Shown here in pieces: positions 13,303-13,743 of a stretch of DNA of 13,743 bases. Position numbers and translations under genes: made by a program. Source of the DNA: an uncultured Christensenellaceae bacterium (lineage in GTDB: Bacteria > Bacillota > Clostridia > Christensenellales > MGBC116941); assembly GCA_910585035.1 (NCBI GenBank), contig CAJUEF010000027.1, positions 10,922-24,664 of the forward strand, given 5' to 3'. Below the pieces are notes generated by a model, which worked only from the letters and a program-made list of their open reading frames with translations, was not told the origin of the DNA and made no database searches. Within the stretch, counting starts at the first letter, position 1. Every line of letters starts with the position of its first letter.

Positions 13303-13331
13303 TTGCAATTTCCTAATATATAATTTAAAAT
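13303..13331 (+). promoter_or_regulatory. Promoter of the XRE-type regulator
   Basis: TTGCAA (13303-13308) and TAAAAT (13326-13331) are 17 bases apart, and transcription would start near 13338. Its -35 box lies 19 bases from the -35 box of the divergent promoter, so one bound regulator could affect both. Confidence 0.6.
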
Positions 13332-13365
13332 TAATACTACAGTAAATAAAAGTGAGGCTATACTG

Positions 13366-13587
13366 ATGTTAAAAAGTAATATAAAATACAGAATGGTTGA
13401 CAATAACATTAATGACGTTAATAAATTAATGGAATTAACAGGCATAAGCAGAAACACTTTAAATAAATTATATAAAAATATTAATTTGGAAACTATAAGG
13501 TTAGAAAATCTTATGAAGGTATGCGACGCTTTAAATTGTAATCTGTCGGATTTAATCGAATATACTCCTGAAAAAAAAGAAGATTAA
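13366..13587 (+). CDS. Small XRE/Cro-type helix-turn-helix regulator
   Basis: A 73-residue DNA-binding protein consisting almost only of a Cro/CI-type HTH fold. The helix-turn-helix spans about 17-37 (VNKLMELTGISRNTLNKLY), followed by LENLMKVCDALNCNLSDLIEY (47-66), the typical ending of single-domain XRE regulators. There is no ligand or peptidase domain, so regulation is probably by abundance or a partner. GTGAGG at 13352-13357 is eight bases before the ATG. The gene is divergent from the DUF6809-like gene across an intergenic region with repeated motifs, which suggests autoregulation and control of its neighbour. Its coding DNA is markedly AT-rich, more so than the other genes here. Confidence 0.9.
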   Translation: MLKSNIKYRMVDNNINDVNKLMELTGISRNTLNKLYKNINLETIRLENLMKVCDALNCNLSDLIEYTPEKKED

Positions 13588-13602
13588 AAGAATTTAAAAT
13601 AA

Positions 13603-13648
13603 TACAGTACAGAGATTTTTATAAAAATCTCTGTACTGTAATTTTTTT
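13603..13648 (+). terminator. 38-bp perfect palindrome with T tract, terminator of the regulator gene
   Basis: Arms of 19 bases (13603-13621 and 13622-13640) pair without a mismatch; the core is ACAGTACAGAGATTTTT and its complement. Seven T follow at 13642-13648. It begins 15 bases after the stop codon. Confidence 0.85.
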
Positions 13649-13661
13649 ATTTACTTTTTCT

Positions 13662-13705
13662 TACTTCTCTTTTCCCTACTTCTCTTTTAGAAAAAAGAGA
13701 AGTAG
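13662..13705. repeat. Hairpin with a duplicated left arm
   Basis: CTACTTCTCTTTT (13676-13688) pairs perfectly with AAAAGAGAAGTAG (13693-13705) over the loop AGAA. TACTTCTCTTTT also occurs just upstream at 13662-13673, so two left arms compete for one right arm. No T tract follows on either strand, so it is not a standard terminator. I see no gene between 13588 and the window end. Confidence 0.75.
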
Positions 13706-13743
13706 CAAGAGAAAACCTTATATTTGTTTTGCACATTTAATAA

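Noticed and set aside
13218..13457. Minus-strand open frame overlapping the XRE regulator
   Set aside because: It covers the operator region and runs antisense to a well-supported gene; composition is low-complexity hydrophobic from AT-rich DNA.

Overview
The window looks like chromosomal DNA from an anaerobic, low-GC Gram-positive bacterium of the class Clostridia, probably a host-associated (gut-type) species. The evidence is AT-rich intergenic DNA, strong AGGAGG-type ribosome binding sites, TTGACA/TATAAT promoters, tRNA genes with encoded CCA, a lipoprotein amidase, a bacteriohemerythrin, a clostridial-style surface protein with a Cys-rich motif and a PxTG-type sorting signal, and a cytidylate-kinase-like protein of a type common in Clostridia. 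I cannot name the genus.

Layout. Positions 1-5342 are all minus strand: the N-terminal part of a protein resembling polysaccharide-cluster proteins (1-360), a membrane-anchored polysaccharide-deacetylase-like protein (576-2012), a lipoprotein N-acetylmuramoyl-L-alanine amidase (2149-3000), a 55-residue membrane protein (3152-3319), an AAA/DUF4143-type ATPase (3410-4699) and a bacteriohemerythrin (4872-5276). Several have their own promoter and hairpin terminator, so they look like short transcription units rather than one operon. Positions 5424-9394 are plus strand: tRNA-Leu(UAA), a 1030-residue secreted transglutaminase-like surface protein, then tRNA-Gly(GCC) and tRNA-Cys(GCA). Positions 9521-11657 hold a two-gene operon, a MATE transporter coupled to a cytidylate-kinase-like protein. 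An acyltransferase-3 membrane protein follows (11739-12863). The right end carries a divergent pair, a 91-residue DUF6809-like protein (minus) and a 73-residue XRE-type regulator (plus), separated by an unusually structured, operator-rich intergenic region.

How the genes fit together. Five products act at or on the cell envelope: deacetylase-like protein, amidase, surface transglutaminase, acyltransferase and the possible polysaccharide-cluster protein. The left part therefore reads as envelope housekeeping with an oxygen- or redox-related hemerythrin beside it. Nothing shows them to be one pathway.

Most of the window is ordinary. The parts most worth a second look are the 13.17-13.37 kb divergent regulatory region (three copies of one 9-bp motif over a promoter plus a 31-bp palindrome), the unlabelled 55-residue membrane protein whose promoter is overlapped by a palindrome, a perfect palindrome filling the hemerythrin promoter spacer, and the modular surface protein between tRNA loci. 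I see no CRISPR array, prophage, intact insertion sequence or recognisable defence system.
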